A DNA stretch of 59,063 bases from Lingula anatina (Eukaryota; Brachiopoda; Lingulata; Lingulida; Lingulidae). The stretch spans positions 222,466 through 281,528 of the forward strand of contig NW_019775515.1 in the NCBI RefSeq assembly GCF_001039355.2. Reading direction: 5' to 3'. Below the pieces are notes generated by a model. That model made no database searches. It was not told the origin of the DNA and worked only from the letters and a program-made list of their open reading frames with translations. Below are positions 43,701-53,811 of this stretch, one piece after another. Positions within the stretch are counted from its first letter, which is position 1. Every line of letters begins with the position of its first letter. Both the position numbers and the translations under genes were made by a program.

Positions 43701-44198
43701 CAAGCTTTAAGGGGTAATTAACTTTCGTGTCCGCCCGGCTGACAGCTATTTAGCGTGAACCCCCAGGGAGTTAGGTCGATCTAAAGTAGGTCGATCTAAT
43801 CTATGAGAATGGGGTGTTAGACTATGGTTATAATCCCCCAGCTATACATGTTCTGTGTGCTCATCTTCAGATTCACAAGGGCACATATTTTATATTGCTG
43901 TCTAAAACTCTGGAAGCATTTTCATTTGACTACAGTCACATGTTGATCTCCTTCTTGTTTTTCATACCTTTAGGTAACAGCAGTGGATCCTGTCAACCTA
44001 GAGGAATTCGAGTCTCAAGAAGCCCTGGAACAGCTTGGCCTGGATAGACTGAAGTGTGCACTGATGGCTCTTGGACTAAAATGTGGAGGAACCCTCCAAG
44101 AGAGGGCTAGCAGATTGTGGTCCGTAAAAGGAAAGACTCCAGATGAGATTGACCCAGCCCTATTTGCAAAACCAACCAAAAAGAAAGGATCCAAATAG
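40706..44198 (+). CDS. SDE2: SDE2, replication-stress and splicing regulator (exon missing)
   Basis: SDE2 is a nuclear protein made as a ubiquitin-like fusion, cleaved after a Gly-Gly, whose C-terminal part acts in splicing and replication-stress signalling. Visible coding exons: 40706-40804, 41246-41363, 41634-41745, 42448-42562, 43134-43578, 43974-44198. Exons 1-2 encode the ubiquitin-like fold ending LPGGKGG, the processing site. Exon 3 carries the hallmark [20 protein letters not shown] and stops inside a Lys codon (NEKK). The next visible exon begins in an incompatible phase (direct joining gives a stop after four codons), so one or more exons for the coiled-coil region, roughly 60 residues, are absent; the N at 42323 lies exactly there. 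The remainder is Ser/Asp-rich. The last exon is a SAP-like domain ([31 protein letters not shown]) ending in a Lys-rich tail. The start is the first Met, matching the ubiquitin-like fold. Confidence 0.94.
41921..41992. repeat. GC-rich CGTCGC/CGATGC simple repeat
   Basis: A short (GCCGTC)n/(GATGCC)n stretch, markedly GC-rich for this window, in the SDE2 intron just before the 159-bp tandem repeat. Confidence 0.7.
42063..42322. repeat. 159-bp tandem repeat running into the assembly gap
   Basis: The segment aggtcaagtt.gaaaatc.gcatgatcgggcc through cagcatatatgcaacctgtaaacac occurs at 42071-42161 and again at 42230-42322, a period of about 159 bases. The second copy is cut off by the N at 42323. 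The array probably continues inside the gap, which would explain why the assembly broke here. Confidence 0.75.
42323..42323. other. Assembly gap (single N) inside SDE2
   Basis: Single N between SDE2 exons 41634-41745 and 42448-42562. At least one coding exon must be missing here, judged by reading phase and by the absent coiled-coil region. Confidence 0.9.
43069..43101. repeat. Poly-T tract before an SDE2 exon
   Basis: An almost pure T run interrupted by one A, about 32 bases upstream of the acceptor of exon 43134-43578; it may serve as an extended pyrimidine tract. Confidence 0.85.
43608..43810. mobile_element. MITE family A, copy 1 (SDE2 intron)
   Basis: A 200-base element about 90% alike to 51514-51716. 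Terminal inverted repeats read gttctcacaac-ttttagatcgatct on the left and, reversed, attctcatagattagatcgacct on the right. Inside are a shared gggagtctcactagattact and a GC-rich centre (gtccgtccccgcctactac). No coding capacity and no clear target-site duplication by eye. Confidence 0.7.
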
Positions 44199-45461
44199 AG
44201 ACTCATTTCAGACATTTTATTGTTGACATTTTAAATGTAGATTTCTCTAAATAAGAATTCAATAACGAGAAAAGTTCTTTTAGAGTTTAGCTACATATTT
44301 GACATTGAGGGTATTTTCATTATTATTAAATCTGTCTGAATATTTGACCGCATTACATAAGCACCAGCCAGGAGTATTATTTATTATATACCACCTTGCT
44401 ATGATGACCTCTTTAAGAATGATATTTTAAAGTAACAAACATATTTTTGTTGTTGATATTTTAAATGTAGATTTCTCTAGATATAATTATTCAATGATGA
44501 AATAATGTGGAAAAAAATATAACTTAAGCTGCATATTTGACATTGAGGGTACTTTCATTAATATTTTAATTATCTGGATATTTCACCACATAAGCACCAA
44601 CCAGAAGTATTACCTATCTTATGTTTTGCCAAGACATTCTCTTTAACAGTGAGATTCTAAAGTAACAAATTGTGTAAAACACCACATATATGAAAAATTG
44701 GTCCCATGTTAAAGACAGAATAGAAAAATAAACTTATATAGCATATAAACTATGTAAACCAATTGTTCAATATTAGAAACTTTAATATATTTCTTAAAAT
44801 ATTATACCTGTCATAAATGAGCATTTTGGGACATTTCCAATAGTCCTGTGCTGGTAGTATGTTAAGTATAGATTAGACAAACATTTACATAACTGTATAC
44901 AATTCTCTTGTATGAAAGTGTGTACTTCAAAACAAAAAAAGTTGTCAGTTTTGACACACATTTGATTATGATATCATATAACATTTTGAGTCTCGATTGC
45001 AAATTTGATCCCTTGGCAAAAGCTAGTTGCAACTTAATCTATGTGCCACTCAAGTAAATAACATCTACCATCTGCATTAAGTCCCTGAAACAGTCCAATT
45101 ATGGTAATAACTTGATCTTTTCAATGGGGGGAAAAATTGTGAATTTCATAGATATTGCACTTTTTATTTTCTTAAAATTTGAACATTCCTACTGAATGAA
45201 ATTGAAAAGCGGGCTATACTCTATAGTTCTATTCTATGCAAATAAGGCAACAAGTGCTCTATAGGAATATAATTTATGTGATTATAAAATTATGTATCTG
45301 AAAGTTTGACAAGTCTTGCCCATTGAAAAGATCATGTAATTACTGTACTTCTGTTAGAATATTGCAACACTTTCACTAAAAGTCTCTTCCACCACCATCA
45401 TTTAATACACGAATGGCATTCAGATCTACGTAATCATTATTTGTTGTAAATGATTTCCTAA
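44199..45461. other. SDE2 and UMPS 3' flanks with a tandem duplication
   Basis: No coding sequence. A unit of about 229 bases is present twice in tandem, 44222-44450 and 44451-44672 (shared tgttgatattttaaatgtag, catatttgacattgagggta, cataagcaccaaccag), with moderate divergence, so it is old. AATAAA at 44727-44732 may end SDE2. TTTATT at 45163-45168 (AATAAA on the - strand) may end UMPS. Confidence 0.65.
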
Positions 45462-48400
45462 TCAGCATACATTGTCCAAGTAGGCATCATATCCAGCTTT
45501 CTGGTACATCTGTGCTGCCTGGAGGGGATCTGGAGCTTGCAGTATTCCACTCCCCACCACTAAGATGTCTAAACCCTTGCTGCCTATAGCTTCTGCTGGA
45601 GTCAGATAATGCTGTACTAGATCGCTACTGCCTCCTTCCAGCTTTACACCTGAAGCACATGACAGTCACAAATAAGAAAAAGAACCAGAAATGAAATGAC
45701 TAGGGATGTAACTGGGTCAGAATTCCATCTGCTGACATTGGGGGGAAATACTCTAAATCGTCAGGTACCTGTAGCATGACCTACAGTTCAGATTTACCAA
45801 AGTCAGTGGTGAAAGAATAACTTCTAAATATAATTTCCCAATATGTCATGTCCCCTGGTCAAAATTCCTCCTATGTTCAGCATGCAGAAAGCTAACAAAA
45901 TTGACACAATGAGTACAAAAAGGGCCTCTCGAGGAGATAAAGTAAGAATTACAAATAATTAGCCTATCTCATGGAGAGCAACTAATGGTAGGTTTTTATT
46001 TAAAAATTCTTTTTGCTTGTCATAGCAATCCCAACTAAAGCTTACCATGAACCATGTGTACTATGGCAGGGTCTGCAGATAACTTGGATCTACACTGGAA
46101 GCCTATGATAAAGTCCTTGTGCTTTTCTGCCATGTTCATACATGCTGGAATTCATGGAATGGATTAGCTAAGCTTTATAACATTGGGATATGTCGTAATT
46201 TAAGAAATGTTCTTAGATTCAGTACAGAACTTGAGTAACAAGAAGACTAGATTATGATGGCTTCACAATGAGATGTTTTTAATTCTTGGGTACAAAGGGT
46301 GGGGGGACGGGCTGGCAGTCCTTGGATTAGGGGCTCTGAAGACGTCAGTTCAGTTCTGAACGCAGACTTTCTAACTCAAACTACACCTTTCTTAACCACA
46401 AACAACTACAGACTCACAGCTTTTAATTAAGGCTGTGACCTACTTCACAAAACTCAGTTATGTCAGGCTTCACTTACATATTGAATAATCTCCCATAGCT
46501 AGTGTTCCCTGGACACTCATTTCAGCCACCATAACAGCAGCTCTACCTTTAGGCAAACCAACCTGAAGATATAAAGCAAATGATGATAGTCAATAAATAT
46601 AGAACCTGGCAAACTCATTTAATTACATTTTCGATATCAAAATATTTGGATATAATTTCTTTTCAATTTTATCACTTACTAGTTTCAATTCCACCAAGTC
46701 AATACTGTGAATATTAAAGTTGCTTTAAACCTTTCAAGAAGTGAAAGATATATATTTTGCATCTTTCAGGATGTTGATTTAGTTTCTAAGTACTCCAACA
46801 CATTAAAGATATGATAACTGGATTTTGTTTTCTCTCAGTCCTACCAAACTCATGGACTTTTGCCTTTATCCTTGTACCTGTTTCAATTCCTCCAGCATAG
46901 CTCCTCCCACTACCGCATGTGCATTGACCAGATCTGCCCAGTCCACTATTTTGTATGCACCACCCCCATATTGCTCCTTCACTATACCTATGTCTGCAAA
47001 TTTCCTGAAGAGGAAATGAACTTGTCCCTTACTTCTGATTAATTTCAAGCAATTTTACAACAGATGCATTAATTCAAACTAGCACAAGGGAGATTCAAAG
47101 TGTTTCTTTAATAATAAAGTTCATAAATACCATATGATTGTTATACTAATGAGTAAAACAGATATTAATCATAAATAAATTCAAAATTCTAGTAAAATAA
47201 ATTGAAATATTTTTTCAACAAATGTTACTTTCTGAAAAACTCACACTGCTTAGTTTCTATCTTTCAACCATTTAGTTTAAACATCACAAAATGAAAAAAC
47301 ACAAACCTATCTTCANATGAAATGTTCTTAGATTCAGTACAGAACTTGAGTAACAAGAAGACTAGATTATGATGGCTTCACAATGAGATGTTTTTAATTC
47401 TTGGGTACAAAGGGTGGGGGACGGGCTGGCAGTCCTTGGATTAGGGCCTCTGAAGACGTCAGTTCAGTTCTGAACGCAGACTTTCTAACTCAAACTACAC
47501 CTTTCTTAACCACAAACAACTACAGACTCACAGCTTTTAATTAAGGCTGTGACCTACTTCACAAAACTCAGTTATGTCAGGCTTCACTTACATATTGAAT
47601 AATCTCCCATAGCTAGTGTTCCCTGGACACTCATTTCAGCCACCATAACAGCAGCTCTACCTTTAGGCAAACCAACCTGAAGATATAAAGCAAATGATGA
47701 TAGTCAATAAATATAGAACCTGGCAAACTCATTTAATTACATTTTTGATATCAAAATATTTGGATATAATTTCTTTTCAATTTTATCACTTACTAGTTTC
47801 AATTCCACCAAGTCAATACTGTGAATATCAAAGTTGCTTTAAACCTTTCAAGAAGTGAAAGATATATATTTTGCATCTTTCAGGATGTTGCTTTAGTTTC
47901 TAAGTACTCCAACACATTAAAGATATGATAACTGGATTTTGTTTCCTCTCAGTCCTACCAAACTCATGGACTTTTGCCTTTATCTGTGTACCTGTTTCAA
48001 TTCCTCCAGCATAGCTCCTCCCACTACCGCATGTGCATTGACCAGATCTGCCCAGTCCACTATTTTGTATGCACCACCCCCATACTGCTCCTTCACTATA
48101 CCTATGTCTGCAAATTTCCTGAAGAGGAAATGAATTTGTCCCTTACTTCTGATTAATTTCAAGCAATTTTACAACAGATGCATTAATTCAAACTAGCACA
48201 AGGGAGATTCAAAGTGTTTCTTTAATAATAAAGTTCATAAATACCATATGATTGTTATACTAATGAGTAAAACAGATATTAATCATAAATAAATTCAAAA
48301 TTCTAGTAAAATAAATTGAAATATTTTTTCAACAAATGTTACTTTCTGAAAAACTCACACTGCTTAGTTTCTATCTTTCACCCATTTAGTTTAAACATCA

Positions 48401-51400
48401 CAACATGAAAAAATACAAACCTATCTTCAAATATCAGGAAGTTGAGATTGTTTGCCAGATCTTTCAGTTTTACTACAAAGTCACTACTGAAGTCCACTAA
48501 AATGTCAGCATGAATCTTAAGGATACAAATACATGATCCAACTTTTGCTGCAAACTAGAAAAAAAATCACCATACTTATTTTATTTTGGATAGGGATTGC
48601 TATTCTATTTAAATTTTAACTGAAAACTATATCATTTATTTTAAATTTATATCAGAAATTACTTAACTTTTGTCCTCTACATCACATTGCATAATTTCAT
48701 CCTATTATACCTGTAATATTGCATCAGTTGATGTGAGATCTGCGGAGAGTGCCAGATTAGTTTTCTTCATATCCATGATTTCAAATAACCTCCTCCCCAC
48801 TGGATTGCTGCTTATATCTGCCCTGGACTTATACGAGAGCAACTGAAAAGGAAACATTACATCCAACTGATTTGCTCTGAAATTTATATTATAACATATC
48901 TTACAGTAGAACTTCAGCCTTCACACTTACTAGTTATAGAATTATTGCATGATTGTGTATAAAACTCACAGATGTATGAAAAAGCAGCATAATGAAAATA
49001 AGAAGAAGAATATATGTTGAACAAATCTTCTTCAGCACTAATTGCTTCAATAATATTCAAATATAAGCATAGCTAAATAAGAAACTGTCACATTTCCCTT
49101 CTTTTTCTTACTCCCCAAGGATTAAACTGCTTTTCCTCCCTTACATTTACCTGTCTATTCTTATTCCCTGAGGAGTAACCCGTATTTTCTCTCTTACTGT
49201 CTAAATTCCTGGTATAAGCTGTCCCATCAAACCTGTTATCACTCAGGTACCTTTTGGTGGTGTCTATGGTGGCCCTGGAGATCTTCCCTGCTGCCTCCAA
49301 CACTTCAAATGCCTTAGAGATGGTTAGAACACTGACAACATGTAACAAAAATAAGTTATGATGAATATTTAACACTATTGTTATTGAGCGTATTCCAATT
49401 AAGGTCTGTAAATTTCATATCAAATATAATCAATACATTTCATAACAATACTGTTAGAATATACTAAATATTAGGTGTTCTTACCAATAAACATTTGTTC
49501 CAGTAAGAGCTTTTATTCTCTCAACTCCTCCCTGTTCTCTGTCAAAGAATGCCACAACATCAGCAACAGGAAGTCCTTCTTGTTCAAAGTACTAATATTC
49601 AATATGAAGAAAATTTTGATAAATTACATATAATATCAATTAAGCATTATAGAAACTAATTATCATTGCTTTGGTCCATTCCATAGTGTTTTGATTAACT
49701 CTTCCCATCATAAAATCTCCCCCCATCACATATATTATATATTATACAGCTTTCCACTTTCCACTTTAAAAAAGAGAAAGAACTGCACATACAATTACCT
49801 CTCTTGAACTCGACTGCTAGTAGCAGAAGTGGCATTAAATTTTTAAGAGGGAAAAGATGTTACAAAGGAAAAAATTCTATAAACTACGCTCTTGTTTTAT
49901 AATACATAAAACTTGTCTAAATGTATAGACATATTTACACACTGACAGTTTAACTCTATTTAAGGGCTGTATATTATCAAACAATAATTGGCTTGACAAA
50001 ACATGCTTGCCTTAAATTTGTAAAAATAAAAAAAAAATAATAGTAATAATAATAATAATCCTGTACAAAATAATGTCAACTCACATCAATTGTTTCCAGC
50101 AGTGCTCCTCCGGTCATCACTACATCATCTACTATCAAAATACGATCCCCATCTTTGTAATGTCCCTCTAAAGTTTTCTTTGTTCCGTAAGACTTCTGCT
50201 CTTTTCTCTTCAACAGCATTGGGACATCATACGCTGTGGAGATGTACTGAAATACAACTAAATTCTAATTTCATCAAGGACCACTTAAAATATCCAGTTT
50301 TCCCAAAAAAATATTTAAATATTGTTTTCTGTATCATCTACTTTTAAAGAAATGTTTCACACAGCTTGGTCACATAAATCTTAAAATTATTTCAATCTAT
50401 CAACTCTAATCAAGGTGAACAACTACTCCAATAGATAGTATACTTACAGATGCCAAGGGCAGGGCTGTGTATGGCACACCTACTATTATGTCATATTTAC
50501 TCTTCACTCTCTCTACTTCTTTCCACATCAACTCACAAATGGATGACTGAAAAAGGGAATTATAAAGTAATATAATGTTATAAGAAATTGCTGTTTTATC
50601 TTAGACTTCAGCACACTTCTGCTGAAAGGCAAAGGTGGAAGGGTATATATCACCTTATGACTGTTTAATACTTCATACTATTGTTATTAGATGGTCAACC
50701 TGGTTAAAAAACTAAACTTGTTTACTACCCACTAATATAACACCTCTACACACACATGCCAAGATGCTACTACTACACAATTTGCAGTGTAACATGGGCT
50801 TTGATTAAAGGATCTGGATACATTCATCATGTTCTTTCGAGTTCATTGGTTAAGATGTATTTTCATTTTTTCTTTCATCTGCATGCTTTTAACATTAAAC
50901 TATTCAGCTCATAATTTTATAATGAATTTAAGTTTCTTCTTTGTTCTAATAGCATTCATAAATACATTCAAAGTTAGTCCCTGTTTTTTTTTCTAAAAAG
51001 TTTGGTTTTTTGTTAAAATCTCTTAAGAGAATATAACAGAGTATAGCCATCAATGGAGGTCACGTGGTCTGAAGACAAGCTCAGATATCAGAATAATAGC
51101 TTTAACTGCTGTTTTTGTTGTAAAACAAAATATATTATATTTCTATGAGTTATTCACAATGTTTTTATTGTGAAATATAGACCTCATACGAAGAGTTATT
51201 ATCCCTTTAAGAAGGAATTGTTTTCATCATCTGTTAATGTGCAATATGGGCATTTTCTACATACTAGATGAGTTTTTGGCAGGCATGTCTTTCATCATCA
51301 TTTTTAAGGCATTTGAGAAGGAAATGTTTTGTGCAATATGGATATTTTCTACATTGTAGAGGAGTATAAGGAAGGCTTTCCTCCCCTCTTTTTTCAATGT

Positions 51401-53290
51401 ATATTTGGAATTGTGATCACAGATTTTGCTATTGTGCCTTTGTTTGATGAGCTTTGGTTTATTTTCAAAATCATAAAGACTTCTTTGTGAATTTGCAAGA
51501 TGTGTTTGGGCGTATTCCCAGAGCTTTTAGATCGATCTATCCCCGCAGGGAGTCTCACTAGATTACTGTCAGATAATCCGGCTTAAATGTCCGTCCCGCC
51601 TACTACAAGCTGTAAGGGGATAATTAACTTTCGTGCCCGCTTGGCTGACAGCTATCTATCGTGAACCCCCAGGGAGTTAGGTCGATCTAAAGTAGATCGA
51701 TCTAATCTCTGGGAATGGGGTGTAAGTTACTTTGATTTTTGTTGATTCCTCCCAAAAATTAATCTTAAATGTTATTTTTTAATTAATTTCAAATTCTAAA
51801 TTGGAGATTCTAAGGAGGTTAGGCAGTTTACTGGCTTTTAAAGTTTAGCCTCTGCTGTGTGTTACTTTTTTTCGCCCTCATCTTCTATAGGTTAATTATA
51901 CCAGCCATGTCTCACGATCTCTTTAATTAAGGAATAATTTTTTCATAATAATGATTTATCTGCAATTCAGGCTGTATCTCTGGGTCATTTTTATAGATTT
52001 GCTATTAATAATAACACGGTGCCTCCCAATCCTGCCTATATTATTATTACGCACGCTTGCAGACTTCTTCATTCCAAGCCTGCACATAAGGTTTGCCTTA
52101 GTATCTAAGATCGCATTCACAACGAGTTGAGCCAGGCTTTACAAATCCTGGAACTAAATATGGCGGACGTACATGAAAGAAAAACCGCCTAATCTTTTAA
52201 TAGTCTCTCTGCCTCTCACACGCCTCCCCACACGTCGGCCCTGCGGGGTACAGTAATTAAATCTCGGCTCAGTTCACCATGCGGAAGCTACCTGGGAAAT
52301 ATTAAGTGCACATGCTCATTGGTCTTGGGTCAGCTGATCAGCTAGTTCCCCTTCATCCAAACAGTTCGATCAGGCGTAGGGAACAAGGCAAACATCAGCA
52401 TCAGAACGAACTGCGCCCTCTGACGAGACTGCATACGCAAAAATTCTGCCCTCCTCCTCTGTCTACGGGGCTGGGTATCTCCGTGAATATCTCCGTGAAT
52501 ATCTCTGGTGACTTTACCTCCGTAGATAGCCAAGTCATTGCTGCTCTACAGACCAATTCATTTCTTTTTTGTCTCTGTTTTGAAAGATAATAGAACAGAA
52601 GAGCTTTTTTTCCTTCGATCGCCTCCAGCCGCCATGCTTTCTTCACCTCGAGTTTAACTGATGAGCATGCGCACTAAATATTTCTCAGGTACAGTAGCTT
52701 CCGCATGGTGAACAGAGCCGAGATTTAATGACTGTACCCCGCAGGGAAGACGTCTGGGGAGGCGTGTGAGAGGCGGAGAGACTATTAAAAGATTAGGCAG
52801 TTTTTCTTACATGTACGTCCGCCATATTTAGTTCCAGGATTTGTAAAGCCTGGCTCAACTCGTTGTGAATGCGGTCTAAGATAAGTCTTATTGGATTCTA
52901 GATTTATAATTATTTTTGTTTAACAGGTGTCACTCAGGGGCCGTAGCGATAGTCCGAAGGTTCAATAGTCCGAAGGTTCATTGGTCCGAATGTTCACTAT
53001 AGAACCTTCGGACCAATGAACCCTTGATTAAAAAATCGATGGAAATGTTACCACTTTTCGGACCAATGAACCTTCGGACTATCGAGACGCCCCCGTCACT
53101 CACGACGACAGTTTAAACACAGATCACAGATCGTTTCCCTCACCGTCAGTTTTGGATATGAACAGATTACGCGCATGTCGATATAAACTGGGGTTTGCTC
53201 GCCAGTCCTCATTGTGAAGTTTCCAAATTTTAATCCCTGGACCTCAAATAAATGTATTACAATCTCGTCAATGCTCAACATGCCCGCCAT
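45462..53290 (-). CDS. UMPS: UMP synthase (OPRT + OMP decarboxylase)
   Basis: Bifunctional cytosolic enzyme for the last two steps of de novo pyrimidine synthesis: orotate to OMP, then OMP to UMP. Eleven exons: 53144-53290, 50448-50546, 50085-50246, 49485-49591, 49151-49331, 48711-48842, 48421-48554, 47992-48118, 47592-47676, 46046-46144, 45462-45649. They join in frame to 486 aa (human 480). The N-terminal phosphoribosyltransferase has [23 protein letters not shown] and the PRPP loop [17 protein letters not shown]. The decarboxylase domain has [17 protein letters not shown] and the catalytic LIFEDRKFADIG, all intact. Two phosphate-site motifs are altered: the usual TPG is VHG (end of 46046-46144) and the usual GRG is GSG (in 45462-45649). 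The start is the internal Met at 53290, which gives the family's usual spacing to LKFGNF; an upstream in-frame Met at 53314 is possible. Intron 1 (2.6 kb) is full of small repeats. Confidence 0.96.
46203..47315 (-). repeat. Haplotype copy of UMPS exons 8-9
   Basis: About 1.1 kb repeated at 47317-48429, with scattered single-base differences. It holds second copies of exon 8 (46878-47004) and exon 9 (46478-46562), and its right end stops inside exon 7 (47307-47315) at the N. Using both sets would add 212 nt and break the frame, so this is probably the other allele, not a real duplication. Confidence 0.85.
47316..47316. other. Assembly gap (single N) inside UMPS
   Basis: Single N joining the two copies of the UMPS exon 8-9 block; it falls within the duplicated tail of exon 7. 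Confidence 0.9.
51010..51212 (+). repeat. Dispersed repeat, copy 2 (UMPS intron 1)
   Basis: Partner of 17104-17310: shared acagagtatagccatc, gaggtcacgtggtc, tatattatatttct and cctcatacgaag, in the same orientation in the window. Confidence 0.6.
51514..51716. mobile_element. MITE family A, copy 2 (UMPS intron 1)
   Basis: This copy has the better preserved ends: attcccagag-cttttagatcgatcta on the left, and agatcgatctaatctctgggaat on the right as its inverted repeat. The interior matches 43608-43810 closely. Flanks (gggcgt left, ggggtgt right) do not give a convincing target-site duplication. Confidence 0.75.
52096..52886. mobile_element. Foldback element with about 225-bp inverted arms
   Basis: The left arm (52096-52322) and right arm (52661-52886) are near-perfect inverted copies; examples are cgcattcacaacgagttgagcc, ctggaactaaatatggcgg and ctctcacacgcctcccca. 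A loop of about 340 bases (52323-52660) has higher GC and a tandem gaatatctccgt. The arms include most of the unit, so single strands would form a long hairpin. No transposase is encoded. It lies in UMPS intron 1. Confidence 0.8.
52937..53094. mobile_element. Short hAT-like non-autonomous element with 8-bp TSD
   Basis: Ends are GGGGCCGTAGCGATAGTCCG on the left and CGGACTATCGAGACGCCCCC on the right, inverted copies of each other. Both are flanked by GTCACTCA (52929-52936 and 53095-53102), an 8-bp duplication as left by hAT-type transposases. The interior is a string of gtccgaaggttca/ggaccaatgaacc motifs on both strands, so nearly the whole element can fold. It sits about 50 bases inside UMPS intron 1. 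Confidence 0.75.
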
Positions 53291-53811
53291 GATGGAAACA
53301 GCACCGCAGGTCAAGAGAAACTAATGTCATTTTTAATATAAAAAATATTAGCCGTTTAGAAAAATACTCTTAATGTTCAAATATGATTTAAACTTTAAAA
53401 GAAATAGTATTAATAGGTATTGCTAATTTTAATTTAGTCTTTAAAACATAGGGCACGATTTAATATAGTACAAAATATGAAAATTTACTTACTAAAATGT
53501 TCTGTGATGGTTGCATCAGACGCACGCTAAGTAATAAGAGAATACATATTTCTGTGATTTACAACAAATATTCTAAGACTTTTATTATCCAAAAATGATT
53601 TACTGTGTTTTGCGACAAAATGCAATTTATGAATATACTAGGCATATTCTAAATATTACTTTGATTCAATTTTTCTTTTTTTTTTCTCTGTGTCGTTTGT
53701 TTGAATTTACATTGCGCTACTATTACTATTTCACAGAAATCTTGCATGATCATCATCATTTCTTTTATTTTCTTCCTTATCGCTGACTATTGATCTTCAA
53801 GGGAGGTGTAG
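53291..53811. promoter_or_regulatory. Divergent intergenic region, UMPS (-) / GDPD1-type (+)
   Basis: Holds both promoters by position. It is AT-rich with no TATA-like or other element I would call. A T/C-rich stretch (53660-53800) ending in ag just before the GDPD start could be the 3' end of a 5'-UTR intron. Confidence 0.5.

Noticed and set aside
52306-52646. Short reading frames in the loop of the foldback element
   Set aside because: Under 100 codons on both strands, no recognisable transposase or other domain.
53096-53143. UMPS exon 1 frame extending beyond 53144
   Set aside because: A good donor (ACG/gtgagg) lies at 53143-53144 and the next exon continues in the family's sequence; the extra codons lead into the hAT-like element.
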